Shown piece by piece: positions 9,177-17,108 of a stretch of DNA of 64,000 nucleotides (positions within the stretch are counted from its first letter, which is position 1; each line of letters starts with the position of its first letter). The stretch is from assembly GCF_034313845.1 (NCBI RefSeq), contig NZ_JAVIWN010000001.1, one strand, 5' to 3'. Below the pieces are notes generated by a model. The model was given only the letters and a program-made list of their open reading frames with translations. It was not told where the DNA came from and did no database searches. Position numbers and translations under genes: made by a program. This DNA is from Actimicrobium sp034313845 (GTDB taxonomy: Bacteria; Pseudomonadota; Gammaproteobacteria; Burkholderiales; Burkholderiaceae_D).

Positions 9177-9496
9177 GATGGCTGTCCTGTCGTGGCCGAT
9201 TGCGGGGGATGCGGCAGCACCAGTGGATCGCCGAAATAGCCGGTCAGATCGAGCAGTTCGAAGACCTCGGCAACGGCGGCGCTGTGTCGGGTCAGGTGCA
9301 GCGCGGTCGCGCCGGCCAGTGAGGTTTTTTTGGCCAGCATCAGCAGCTGCAAACCCGCCGTATCGATGTCACTGACACCGGACAAGTCCAGTTCGAGATC
9401 GCCCGGTTTGGCCAGTGCGGCCATGAGCAGCGACTTGATTTCGTCGGCGCGATAAATCGTCAGTTCGCCGTCGATGCGCATGTGGCGGGTGGTCAT
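9173..9496 (-). CDS. STAS-domain protein in chemosensory operon
   Basis: This 107-residue protein is a single STAS (anti-anti-sigma factor antagonist-like) domain. The core segment LELDLSGVSDIDTAGLQLL corresponds to the phospho-acceptor region of SpoIIAA-type proteins. Here a threonine occupies the position usually held by serine (D-T-A-G-L). The ATG at 9496 is chosen because it overlaps the cheY stop (ATGA) and matches the domain boundary; the longer frame would lie inside cheY. The stop likewise overlaps the cheA ATG. STAS proteins between cheY and cheA occur in several alternative chemosensory clusters, where their partners are mostly unknown. No anti-sigma kinase or phosphatase is encoded nearby. 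Confidence 0.88.
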   Translation of the reverse strand: MTTRHMRIDGELTIYRADEIKSLLMAALAKPGDLELDLSGVSDIDTAGLQLLMLAKKTSLAGATALHLTRHSAAVAEVFELLDLTGYFGDPLVLPHPPQSATTGQPS

Positions 9497-9861
9497 GGCA
9501 GGCAGAGTTTTTGCACGGCGTCGAGCAGTTGCTCGGGCTTGAACGGCTTGACCACCCACGCCTTGGCACCGGCGGCGCGGCTGGCGTTTTTCTTGTCGAG
9601 ATCGGTCTCGGTGGTCAGCATGATGACCGGCGTGAAGCGGTAGGCCGGCAACAGCTTGACCGCGCTGACAAACGCGATGCCATCCATGTTGGGCATGTTC
9701 ACGTCGCTGATGATCAGGTGGACTTTTTGTCCGGTCAGTTTGGCGAGTGCGTCCTTGCCGTCGCGTCCTTCAAGGACATCGTAGCCGGCACCCTTGAGTG
9801 CGATGCCCACGACTTGCCGCATCGATGCGGAGTCATCGACGATCATGATGGTCTTGGCCAT
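9493..9861 (-). CDS. cheY: CheY-type single-domain response regulator
   Basis: This 122-residue protein is a stand-alone receiver domain. Conserved positions are the acidic pair D9-D10, the phosphorylation site D53 in SDVNMPNMDG, T83/T84 in MLTTET and the Lys at 105 in VVKPF. All residues needed for phosphotransfer from CheA are present. It could act at the flagellar motor or, with the neighbouring STAS protein, control another output. No cheZ or other dedicated phosphatase was seen in the window. It lies 8 bases after the short MCP gene and overlaps the STAS gene by 4 bases. Confidence 0.94.
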   Translation of the reverse strand: MAKTIMIVDDSASMRQVVGIALKGAGYDVLEGRDGKDALAKLTGQKVHLIISDVNMPNMDGIAFVSAVKLLPAYRFTPVIMLTTETDLDKKNASRAAGAKAWVVKPFKPEQLLDAVQKLCLP

Positions 9862-9869
9862 GGTATTTC

Positions 9870-11042
9870 CTAAAAAAAGGTGATGTCGTTATCGGTGTTG
9901 CGGCTGGGGTGATCGACCGTGGTGCCACTGTGAATGGCGTGCTGGTCAGCCATCACGTAGGTTTCTTTGAGTTCATCGAGCAGGATGCGGGCGTCGAGCG
10001 GCAGCAAGGTGCCGGCATCGGTGATGTCTTGCCGGTGCATGTCGAGATAGACCGGCAACTGTTCGATATTGCCCTTGACGTGATTCATGATCTGGCTAAC
10101 CCGGTCCTGGAACTGCAACTGGACCAGCGCGGCACCGACCTCGCTCTTGATGCCGATGCTCTCTTGCTGGAGCAGCGAGCTCGACTGCACCAGCGCATCG
10201 GTGATCGTGCGGAAATCGGCGAGCACGGTGTCGATCGTGGTTTCGGCCGAGCGCAGCGTGATTTCTTCCTGCTTCACCGAAGCGCTCACCGAGCGCACGG
10301 CGGCAGTGATGGCGTCACTGATGATGTTGACTTTGCTGGCAATGTGCTGGCCGGTATCACCAGACTGGCGCGAGAGCAGCCGAAATTCGCGTGCCACGAC
10401 CGTGAAACCGCGGCCTGTTTCCCCGGCGCGCGCCGCTTCGATGGCGGCGTTGAGTGCCAGCAGGTTCGATTGCGCTGCGATCTGGGCGACGTCGGTGGCC
10501 ATGTCCTGCAATTCGGCGACAAAGCGGTCGAGTGCCTGCACCTGCTCGAGCATGCCAGTCATGCTGTGCATCGCCGCTTTTTGGGAAGCGACGACGGACC
10601 CGAGTTGCTGCTGGCTGCGGGCAAAGACAGCGACCAGGCCAGCGTCGCTATTGCCGATCGACGCGGTCGCGAGGCTTGATGCATGGACCGCGTCATCGAG
10701 CTTGTCGACGATGCCAGAAAAGCGCTGCGACAAATCATCGATGGCACTGTCCATTTGTGCCCGTGACGATTCAATGTGGGCGCTCCAGACCGGCACGATG
10801 GCGGCACCGAATTGCTGCTGACTGACCAGATAGCTATCGATGTCACGGCGACTGGCACGCTGGCGGGCCGCACTGAGCAAGCTGATGACGATGCCGGCGA
10901 TGATCAGCAGCGTCATCAGCGCAATGGCCAACCCACTCCATTGGGCGGTGATCGCTACCGCCGCCGCACCGGAGAGACCCAGTGCAGCGGGCATCCAGTT
11001 CAGTCCGGAAAAAGTTTTCATGGTGAGCGAAGTCATCATCAT
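9870..11042 (-). CDS. Short methyl-accepting chemotaxis-like receptor with N-terminal membrane hairpin
   Basis: This 390-residue protein has two closely spaced hydrophobic segments near the N-terminus (about 18-34 and 38-58) with almost no periplasmic loop, and then a cytoplasmic helical region. The receptor tip AQSNLLALNAAIEAARAGETGRGFTVVA is present, so it should form arrays with CheA and CheW. No HAMP domain or sensory PAS domain is apparent. It may therefore sense a membrane or cytoplasmic signal or act as an accessory array component. The C-terminal part (about 290-390) is unlike the methylation helices of classical MCPs. The ATG overlaps the stop of the response regulator upstream (ATGA). 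It has no C-terminal pentapeptide. Confidence 0.85.
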   Translation of the reverse strand: MMMTSLTMKTFSGLNWMPAALGLSGAAAVAITAQWSGLAIALMTLLIIAGIVISLLSAARQRASRRDIDSYLVSQQQFGAAIVPVWSAHIESSRAQMDSAIDDLSQRFSGIVDKLDDAVHASSLATASIGNSDAGLVAVFARSQQQLGSVVASQKAAMHSMTGMLEQVQALDRFVAELQDMATDVAQIAAQSNLLALNAAIEAARAGETGRGFTVVAREFRLLSRQSGDTGQHIASKVNIISDAITAAVRSVSASVKQEEITLRSAETTIDTVLADFRTITDALVQSSSLLQQESIGIKSEVGAALVQLQFQDRVSQIMNHVKGNIEQLPVYLDMHRQDITDAGTLLPLDARILLDELKETYVMADQHAIHSGTTVDHPSRNTDNDITFF

Positions 11043-11749
11043 GCCAGCTTCAGTGGAGCGGTCAGACTGTAGCCGCTGCCATATGCATTGCGTACCGGCA
11101 GATCGACCCGCAGCGCACTTTTTACCTTGCGCCGCAACCGGTAAATCAGCATGTCGATTTTTTTGGTGTCACGTCGCTCGTCGCCGCTGACATCAATATG
11201 CATTTCCTTGTTCAGCGTGTCGCGGGCGACCGGCTGGCTGCTGTGGGTCAGCAGGCGCAGAAAGCTGAATTCTTTTTCGGTCAGGTTGACGGCAAGCAGA
11301 TCGTTGACCTGCAATTGCCGCTCGGTTGTACGCAAGCGCCATTGTTGTGGTGTTGAAGTGACGACGGCACCGCGGTGGCGCTTGATGCGCCGGCAGAGCG
11401 CGATCACTTGCGCGCGTAATTTCGAGGCAGAAACAGGCTTGGTGAGTATCTGGTCGGCACCCAGCAGCAAACCGTTGCTGCGTTGTTCCTGCTGATCGCC
11501 GTGCGTCAGTACCAGCACGCCGACGCCCGGATAAGACGCTTGCATGCGCGTGACAATCGCCTGCCCGTAATCATCGGGTAGGCCAAGGTCGACGATCAGG
11601 ACATCTGCCTGTTGATGCTGAAGCGTCGACCACATCGAGGCGACGCTGCCGACGACAACAAGGTCATGGTCATTCATAGCCTCATCAATAAAGCCCTTGT
11701 TGGCATAGGGAGGTGACGGATTATCTTCAAACAGAAGGATGTGAGCCAT
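11039..11749 (-). CDS. OmpR/PhoB-type DNA-binding response regulator heading the chemosensory operon
   Basis: This 236-residue protein has a receiver domain (acidic residues E8/D9, phosphorylation site D54 in VDLGLP, T82 and K104 in LTKP) followed by a winged-helix domain. The latter contains LTEKEFSFLRLLTHSSQPVAR and ends with RNAYGSGYSL, the usual recognition-helix and wing pattern of OmpR-type regulators. It is the first gene of the nine-gene minus-strand operon and overlaps the next gene by 4 bases. No cognate histidine kinase is adjacent, so CheA or an unlinked kinase may phosphorylate it. It faces an AT-rich 316-base region with a perfect short dyad (AACATG and CATGTT) that could be its own operator. 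Confidence 0.88.
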   Translation of the reverse strand: MAHILLFEDNPSPPYANKGFIDEAMNDHDLVVVGSVASMWSTLQHQQADVLIVDLGLPDDYGQAIVTRMQASYPGVGVLVLTHGDQQEQRSNGLLLGADQILTKPVSASKLRAQVIALCRRIKRHRGAVVTSTPQQWRLRTTERQLQVNDLLAVNLTEKEFSFLRLLTHSSQPVARDTLNKEMHIDVSGDERRDTKKIDMLIYRLRRKVKSALRVDLPVRNAYGSGYSLTAPLKLA

Positions 11750-12065
11750 TGATATGCGTAATCGAATTGTTGAATAAAGTTAGTAGTCGGTCACCTTAAA
11801 TTACGTAGTAACTGTAGGTATTAACTAAAAACCTGTATTTAAGAAACATGTTTCCGCATGTTAATACATTCGACCGCAATAAAAAGCCTCCAATAGTCAC
11901 TTTTCACGAAATACTGATGATTTAACAAGCAATAAGCGGTGTTAATAGTTGGTATATAAAATTAACCAATAAAAATAAACTCATATAATGTTATTTTAAT
12001 AAAACTCAATGTTTGACATATTCTGTTGTCTGACTTGTCATGCAGTGGTGATAAGGAGTTTTGTT
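11750..12065. other. AT-rich divergent intergenic region
   Basis: This 316-base stretch separates the chemosensory operon from the orphan helix-turn-helix gene and is clearly richer in A and T than its neighbours. It contains the dyad at 11845-11862, a second short dyad TTGGT/ACCAA at 11949-11969, and a TATAAT hexamer at 11984-11989 that could serve as a -10 box for the rightward gene. A good -35 box at standard spacing is not evident. No coding sequence was recognised. Both neighbouring genes must take their promoters from here. Confidence 0.6.
11845..11862. promoter_or_regulatory. Candidate operator dyad AACATG-N6-CATGTT
   Basis: A perfect 6-base inverted repeat, AACATG and CATGTT with a 6-base spacer, lies in the AT-rich region between the divergent response regulator gene (start at 11749) and the helix-turn-helix gene (start at 12066). 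The size suits a dimeric DNA-binding protein. The regulator encoded next to it is a candidate, but this is inference only. Confidence 0.3.
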
Positions 12066-12497
12066 ATGAAACGATTATTATTAAGTGAAGAGCAACAAAA
12101 AACCCTGCGCGATATCGGTGTTTTTCATGGAGACGCGCGGGTCCGGCAGCGTGCTCAAGCGATTATTTGCGTCGCTCAAGGTTGCACCTACAAGAACGCC
12201 GCCGCCGATTTTGGTGTGCACATGAGTACGGTGGCCCAATGGGTGCGGCGCTGGGAGCGCGACGGTGCTGGTAGCCTGGTACGGGCGACTTATTCCGGCA
12301 GACCGGCCAAACTGGCACCCGAACTGCTTGAACGATTACGGATTGATTTACAGATGCATGGCGGTAGCGTCGATCAATTGCGCCAGCGGTTAAGCAGTCA
12401 GGCAATCGATTTACCCGTTCATGAAGTGACCTTGTTGCGTCATTTGAAAAAAATGGGATTTGTGATGAAACGGTGCCGGACTGATGCGCTCAAGTAA
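12066..12497 (+). CDS. Orphan IS630-type helix-turn-helix protein (transposase N-terminal domain only)
   Basis: This 143-residue protein has a helix-turn-helix (about residues 39-62, GCTYKNAAADFGVHMSTVAQW) followed by a second winged-helix-like region (about 80-135). This is the architecture of the DNA-binding half of IS630-family transposases. The DDE catalytic domain is absent: the frame ends with a normal stop and no DDE remnant was recognised downstream. The start ATG at 12066 has a strong Shine-Dalgarno (AAGGAG) seven bases upstream, which favours it over the ATG at 12009. It may be a truncated element or a domesticated DNA-binding protein. It lies in AT-rich DNA between two core regions, consistent with acquisition. 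Confidence 0.75.
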   Translation: MKRLLLSEEQQKTLRDIGVFHGDARVRQRAQAIICVAQGCTYKNAAADFGVHMSTVAQWVRRWERDGAGSLVRATYSGRPAKLAPELLERLRIDLQMHGGSVDQLRQRLSSQAIDLPVHEVTLLRHLKKMGFVMKRCRTDALK

Positions 12498-12810
12498 TTT
12501 AAATGCGTCGTCAAGCCAGTTGATCGCGCAACCGGATGTGCTCTACCTGGTAGTTCAAATGCAGGATTAGTTTTGTATGCCATATTGGAAATCAGCTAAT
12601 ATCACTAGCTAATTACCGCATTTTTTCTTGGTAAATAAATTATTTTTGCGTTTTGAATTTTCGTTGTTATTTTTCGTTTTTATTTTTCGTTTTTATTTTC
12701 AGGTATTTATTTTTCTTGTCCGCGATCGTGACAGCGTTCGACTTCGGATGCCGATCCACACCGCATTATTCCTGCTAGTCGGGAATAATGCGATTTACCA
12801 AGGAATGATC
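12498..12810. other. Intergenic region upstream of acnA with T-rich tract and hairpin
   Basis: This region has no recognisable gene. Its left half shows no identifiable transposase remnant. Its middle (about 12630-12715) is strongly T-rich, with repeated TTTTTCG and TTTTTA motifs that may bend DNA or raise promoter strength. Its right end holds the perfect 11-base inverted repeat at 12762-12792. The acnA open frame extends back to 12628 through this region, but the composition and the ribosome binding site at 12801 argue that translation starts at 12811. Confidence 0.6.
12762..12792 (+). promoter_or_regulatory. 11-bp perfect inverted repeat in the acnA leader
   Basis: CGCATTATTCC (12762-12772) and GGAATAATGCG (12782-12792) form a perfect 11-base stem with a 9-base loop. 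It ends eight bases before the AGGA ribosome binding site of acnA. In RNA it would be a stable hairpin in the 5' leader; in DNA it could be an operator for a dimeric regulator. No T run follows, so it is not a simple terminator. Confidence 0.6.
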
Positions 12811-15567
12811 ATGATTGATTCTTTCGCCACGCGCGATACGCTTGCCGTTAATGGCACCGATTACACGATCTTCAGACTGGCCTTGCTAGGCCAGCAATTC
12901 GACCTGAGTCGCTTGCCGTTTTCGATGAAAATCCTGCTCGAAAACTTGCTGCGCTGCGAAGACGGCGTTGCGGTGACACGCGCGTCGATCGAGGCGGTGG
13001 CGGGCTGGAATGCGCAGGCTGAGCCATCGGTCGAGATCGCGTTCATGCCGGCGCGCGTCGTGCTGCAGGATTTCACCGGCGTGCCCTGCATGGTTGACCT
13101 TGCCGCGATGCGCGATGCGGTGGTTCGGCTAGGCGGATCGGTCAACAATATCAATCCGTTGATTCCGGCCGAACTAGTGATCGATCATTCGGTACAGGTC
13201 GATTCGTTCGGCAAGTCGGATTCGCTCGACATCAATGGCCGCATCGAATTCAGTCGCAATCGCGAGCGCTACAGCTTTTTGCGCTGGGGCCAGAAAGCCT
13301 TCGATAATTTCAAGGTGGTGCCACCCAATACCGGCATCGTCCATCAGGTCAATCTGGAAAACCTGGCCAGGGTCGTGATGGCGCGCGAGATCGACGGTGT
13401 GCAGTATGCGTTTCCGGATACCGTCTTCGGCACCGATTCGCACACGACCATGGTCAATGGCCTCGGTGTGCTGGGCTGGGGTGTCGGCGGTATCGAGGCC
13501 GAGGCAGCAATGCTGGGTCAGCCCAGTTCGATGCTGATCCCGCAAGTGGTGGGCTTCAAGCTGACCGGCAAGTTGCCGGAAGGCGTCACCGCCACCGATC
13601 TGGTCCTGACGGTCACGCAAATGCTGCGTTCGCTCGGCGTGGTCGGCAAGTTCGTCGAGTTTTATGGCGATGGCTTGTCGTCCTTGCCGCTGGCGGACCG
13701 GGCGACGATTGCCAACATGGCGCCGGAATACGGTGCCACCTGCGGCATCTTCCCGATTGATGACGAGTCGCTGGCTTATCTGCGGCTGTCCGGTCGCAGC
13801 GACGAGCAGGTTGCGCTGGTTGAAGCCTATGCCAGAGCGCAAGGTTTGTGGCGCACCGAGGTCGAAGCGATTTACAGCGAGACGCTGATGCTCGACATGG
13901 GCACGGTCCTGCCGTCGCTGGCCGGCCCCAAACGGCCGCAGGATCGGGTGCTGCTGTCGGACATGAAGGCCAATGTGCATGACAACCTGATCGGCATGGT
14001 GACCAATCGCAAGCCATTTGAAAAATCGCTGCAACGCTTTGAAGGCGAGGGCGGTGCGCCTGCGGACGTGGCGATCGATGATGCTGCCGCTGCCGCTGCC
14101 GCTGCCGTCACAGCACCCACGATCGCGCCGGACGACTTCGCGTTGCGTGATGGCGCGGTCGTGATTGCTGCGATTACGTCGTGTACCAACACATCCAATC
14201 CGGCCGTGATGCTGGCCGCCGGTCTGCTTGCACGCAATGCGGTGGCGCGTGGGTTGAAGGCCGCGCCCTGGGTCAAGACGTCGATGGCACCGGGCTCGCT
14301 GGTGGTGACCGATTACCTGACCCGCGCCGGCTTGCTGTCGCCACTGGAACAGCTGGGATTTTTCATCGTCGGTTATGGCTGTACCACTTGCATCGGCAAT
14401 TCGGGGCCATTGCCCGAGGCCGTCTCGCGCGACATCGCTGCCGATGATCTGGTGGTCGCAGCGGTCTTGTCGGGTAACCGCAATTTCGAGGGCCGGGTCC
14501 ATCCCGAGGTCAAGATGAATTACCTTGGCTCGCCGCCACTGGTGGTGGCCTATGCGCTGGCAGGCACCGTCGATATCGACATGGCGACCGAGCCGCTGGG
14601 CACCGGCAGTGATGGCCAGCCGGTTTTTCTGCGCGACATCTGGCCATCGAACAAGGAAATCGGCGACCTGATCGTGGCCAGCGTCGGACCGGAAATGTTC
14701 ACGCGCAACTACGCCAACGTGTTTGCCGGCGACAGCCGCTGGAACCAGATCGCTTCGCCCGACGGCACCGCGTTTGCGTGGGATGCGGCGTCGACCTACA
14801 TCAAGAATCCGCCGTACTTCGACGGCATGCAGATGGCCGTCGGCACCATCGACGATATCCACGGTGCCAGTTTGCTGGGCTTGTTTGGCGACTCGATCAC
14901 GACGGACCATATTTCGCCGGCCGGCAATATCAAGGCCGACTCCCCCGCCGGATTGTTTCTGCAATCGTTGAACGTGCTGCCGGCTGACTTCAATTCGTAT
15001 GGCTCGCGGCGCGGCAATGATGACGTGATGGTGCGCGGTACCTTTGCCAATATCCGGATTCGTAACCTGATGCTTGACGGCGAGGAGGGCGGCAAGACGA
15101 TTCACTTCCCGTCCCGGCGCAAGCTCGCCATTTATGACGCGGCGATGCAGTACAAGGCCGACGGCGTACCGCTGGTTGTCATCGCCGGCAAGGAGTATGG
15201 CACCGGTTCGTCGCGCGACTGGGCCGCCAAGGGCACCATGATGCTGGGCGTGAAGGCCGTGATCGCCGAGAGTTTCGAGCGGATTCACCGTTCCAATCTG
15301 GTCGGCATGGGCGTGCTGCCGTTGCGCTTCATGGATGGCCAGAGTGCTGCTTCTCTGGATTTGCGTGCCGATGATCACTTCGATATCACGGGCTTGCACG
15401 ACGGCGAGAGCCGGATTGCCGAAGTGATGGCCACCGGCAGCGATGGCCGGATCACGGGATTCAAGGTGGAGGTGTTGCTGCTGACGCCGAAAGAAGTCGA
15501 GTACTTCCGTCACGGCGGCATCCTGCACTACGTGTTACGCCAGCTTGCGAGCCGCAAATCGGCGTGA
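12811..15567 (+). CDS. acnA: Aconitate hydratase A (aconitase)
   Basis: Aconitase interconverts citrate and isocitrate in the citric acid and glyoxylate cycles. The 918-residue product matches AcnA-type enzymes of about 890-910 residues. The three [4Fe-4S] ligands are C458 (TSCTNTSNP), C524 and C527 (GCTTCIGN), with the 66- and 3-residue spacing of the Escherichia coli enzyme. The swivel domain has GSSRDWAAKG near the C-terminus. The ATG at 12811 is chosen because AGGA precedes it by six bases and the protein then begins MIDSFATRDTL. An unusual run of eight alanines (A425-A432) lies in a linker. The gene is followed by a small unknown gene overlapping its stop, and then serA. Confidence 0.96.
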   Translation: MIDSFATRDTLAVNGTDYTIFRLALLGQQFDLSRLPFSMKILLENLLRCEDGVAVTRASIEAVAGWNAQAEPSVEIAFMPARVVLQDFTGVPCMVDLAAMRDAVVRLGGSVNNINPLIPAELVIDHSVQVDSFGKSDSLDINGRIEFSRNRERYSFLRWGQKAFDNFKVVPPNTGIVHQVNLENLARVVMAREIDGVQYAFPDTVFGTDSHTTMVNGLGVLGWGVGGIEAEAAMLGQPSSMLIPQVVGFKLTGKLPEGVTATDLVLTVTQMLRSLGVVGKFVEFYGDGLSSLPLADRATIANMAPEYGATCGIFPIDDESLAYLRLSGRSDEQVALVEAYARAQGLWRTEVEAIYSETLMLDMGTVLPSLAGPKRPQDRVLLSDMKANVHDNLIGMVTNRKPFEKSLQRFEGEGGAPADVAIDDAAAAAAAAVTAPTIAPDDFALRDGAVVIAAITSCTNTSNPAVMLAAGLLARNAVARGLKAAPWVKTSMAPGSLVVTDYLTRAGLLSPLEQLGFFIVGYGCTTCIGNSGPLPEAVSRDIAADDLVVAAVLSGNRNFEGRVHPEVKMNYLGSPPLVVAYALAGTVDIDMATEPLGTGSDGQPVFLRDIWPSNKEIGDLIVASVGPEMFTRNYANVFAGDSRWNQIASPDGTAFAWDAASTYIKNPPYFDGMQMAVGTIDDIHGASLLGLFGDSITTDHISPAGNIKADSPAGLFLQSLNVLPADFNSYGSRRGNDDVMVRGTFANIRIRNLMLDGEEGGKTIHFPSRRKLAIYDAAMQYKADGVPLVVIAGKEYGTGSSRDWAAKGTMMLGVKAVIAESFERIHRSNLVGMGVLPLRFMDGQSAASLDLRADDHFDITGLHDGESRIAEVMATGSDGRITGFKVEVLLLTPKEVEYFRHGGILHYVLRQLASRKSA

Positions 15568-15806
15568 GTGCTCCCATGCAGCTAATGCTGGAGCCGGTCA
15601 GTGACGCGGTGTTTCGCGTGCTGACCGGCGAGGGTGCGCATGTTGGCAACCTCAAGCTGAGTCAGGGTGTGTGGAAGTTCAAGGCCATTGGCTACGATCA
15701 GCGCGGTGCGGTCCTGCCTGGATGGGGGCCGCTGACCGATTTTCACAATACCGTACTGGCTTTTCCTGATGCAGCACTGGTCAATGCCATGCTCGTCCCC
15801 ATATAG
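15564..15806 (+). CDS. Small conserved-looking protein of unknown function
   Basis: I do not recognise this 80-residue protein. It begins at a GTG that overlaps the acnA stop codon by four bases (GTGA); an ATG at 15576 is an alternative start. The sequence is soluble-looking, with a patterned core (VFRVLTGEGAHVGNLKLSQGVW) and a C-terminal segment containing GWGPLTDFHNTVLAFPD. This suggests a small alpha/beta domain. Its tight coupling to acnA suggests co-expression, and codon use resembles the neighbouring core genes. serA starts 31 bases later. Nothing in the sequence indicates a metal site, membrane segment or export signal. Confidence 0.6.
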   Translation: MSAPMQLMLEPVSDAVFRVLTGEGAHVGNLKLSQGVWKFKAIGYDQRGAVLPGWGPLTDFHNTVLAFPDAALVNAMLVPI

Positions 15807-15837
15807 TGTTCAAACTTTGATGAACCTGGGACACTGC

Positions 15838-17070
15838 ATGAGCCACCACCTATCGCTGGAAAAAGACAAAATCCGTTTTCTGTTGCTCGAAGGAGTACAC
15901 AAGAATGCGCTCGAAGTACTCGGGCGCAACGGCTACACCAACATCGAATCGCTGCCGACTGCGCTCGACGAAGCACAACTGATCGAGAAGATCCGTGACG
16001 CGCATTTTGTCGGCATCCGCTCGCGTACCCAGTTGACAGCCACCGTGCTGGCGGCGGCTGAAAAGCTGATCGCCGTCGGTTGTTTTTGTATCGGTACCAA
16101 TCAGGTGGATTTGCGCGCAGCGATGCAGCGCGGTATTCCCGTATTCAATGCGCCCTTTTCGAATACCCGCTCGGTAGCCGAACTGGTGCTGGCCGAAACC
16201 ATTTTGCTGTTGCGCGGCATCCCGGAAAAAAACGCGCTGGTCCATCGCGGCGGCTGGTCGAAATCGGCCGAAGGCTCGTTCGAGACGCGCGGCAAGACCC
16301 TCGGTATCGTTGGCTATGGCAGCATCGGCACCCAATTGTCGGTGCTGGCCGAAGGGCTGGGCATGAAGGTCGTGTACTACGATGTCGTGACCAAACTGCC
16401 GATCGGCAATGCGCATCAGGTGGATTCGCTCGACGACTTGCTGGCGCAAGCCGATGTAGTGACCTTGCACGTGCCCGAGAATGACTCGACCAAAAACATG
16501 ATGGGCGCCGAGCAATTTGCGAAGATGAAAATCGGCAGTATCTTCATCAATGCCGCACGGGGTAGCTGCGTCGACATTGATGCGCTGGCCGGCATGATTG
16601 AGCGCAAGCATCTTGGTGGCGCAGCAGTCGACGTGTTCCCGTCCGAGCCGAAAGCCAATAGCGAAGAATTCCTGTCGCCGTTGCGCAGGTTCGATAACGT
16701 GATTCTCACGCCGCATATCGGCGGTTCGACCCTGGAAGCGCAAGCCAACATCGGCCTCGAAGTCGCCGAAAAATTCGCCCGCTATTCGGACACAGGTTCG
16801 ACGCTGTCGGCGGTCAATTTCCCGGAGGTGGCAGTACCGCTGTTTGGTGGCAAGCATCGTTTGCTGCACATCCATCGCAACGTGCCGGGTGTGCTCTCCG
16901 CGATCAACCGCATCTTCGCCGAGAACGGCATCAACATCTCGGCGCAAAGCCTGATGACCAACGAATCGATTGGCTATCTCGTGATGGATGTGCCGGTGGG
17001 TTGTTCGACGGTCGCGATGGAAAAATTGCACGAGATCGAAGGGACGATCCGGACGCGGGTCTTGTATTAA
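15838..17070 (+). CDS. serA: D-3-phosphoglycerate dehydrogenase
   Basis: SerA oxidises 3-phosphoglycerate to 3-phosphohydroxypyruvate, the first step of serine synthesis. The 410-residue product has the same length as the Escherichia coli enzyme. It contains the NAD-binding motif GIVGYGSIGTQ, the catalytic region with INAARGSCVDIDAL, the HIGGSTLEAQ histidine motif, and a C-terminal ACT domain (about 335-410) that normally binds serine for feedback inhibition. The ATG at 15838 (MSHHLSLEKDK) is preferred; an in-frame ATG at 15820 is possible. No good Shine-Dalgarno precedes either. The gene converges with livF. Confidence 0.95.
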   Translation: MSHHLSLEKDKIRFLLLEGVHKNALEVLGRNGYTNIESLPTALDEAQLIEKIRDAHFVGIRSRTQLTATVLAAAEKLIAVGCFCIGTNQVDLRAAMQRGIPVFNAPFSNTRSVAELVLAETILLLRGIPEKNALVHRGGWSKSAEGSFETRGKTLGIVGYGSIGTQLSVLAEGLGMKVVYYDVVTKLPIGNAHQVDSLDDLLAQADVVTLHVPENDSTKNMMGAEQFAKMKIGSIFINAARGSCVDIDALAGMIERKHLGGAAVDVFPSEPKANSEEFLSPLRRFDNVILTPHIGGSTLEAQANIGLEVAEKFARYSDTGSTLSAVNFPEVAVPLFGGKHRLLHIHRNVPGVLSAINRIFAENGINISAQSLMTNESIGYLVMDVPVGCSTVAMEKLHEIEGTIRTRVLY

Positions 17071-17108
17071 TTTGACGTGAAACGTGCGCCCTACGGTTTT
17101 GCTCCGGA

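Noticed and set aside
12009..12065. N-terminal extension of the helix-turn-helix protein
   Set aside because: The ATG at 12066 has a near-perfect Shine-Dalgarno and the extra 19 residues are Cys-rich and unlike the family start.
13174..15528. A 784-codon minus-strand open frame opposite acnA
   Set aside because: It lies entirely antisense to an intact aconitase gene; its sequence is rich in His, Arg and Gln as expected for an antisense frame of a GC-rich gene, and no domain was recognised.
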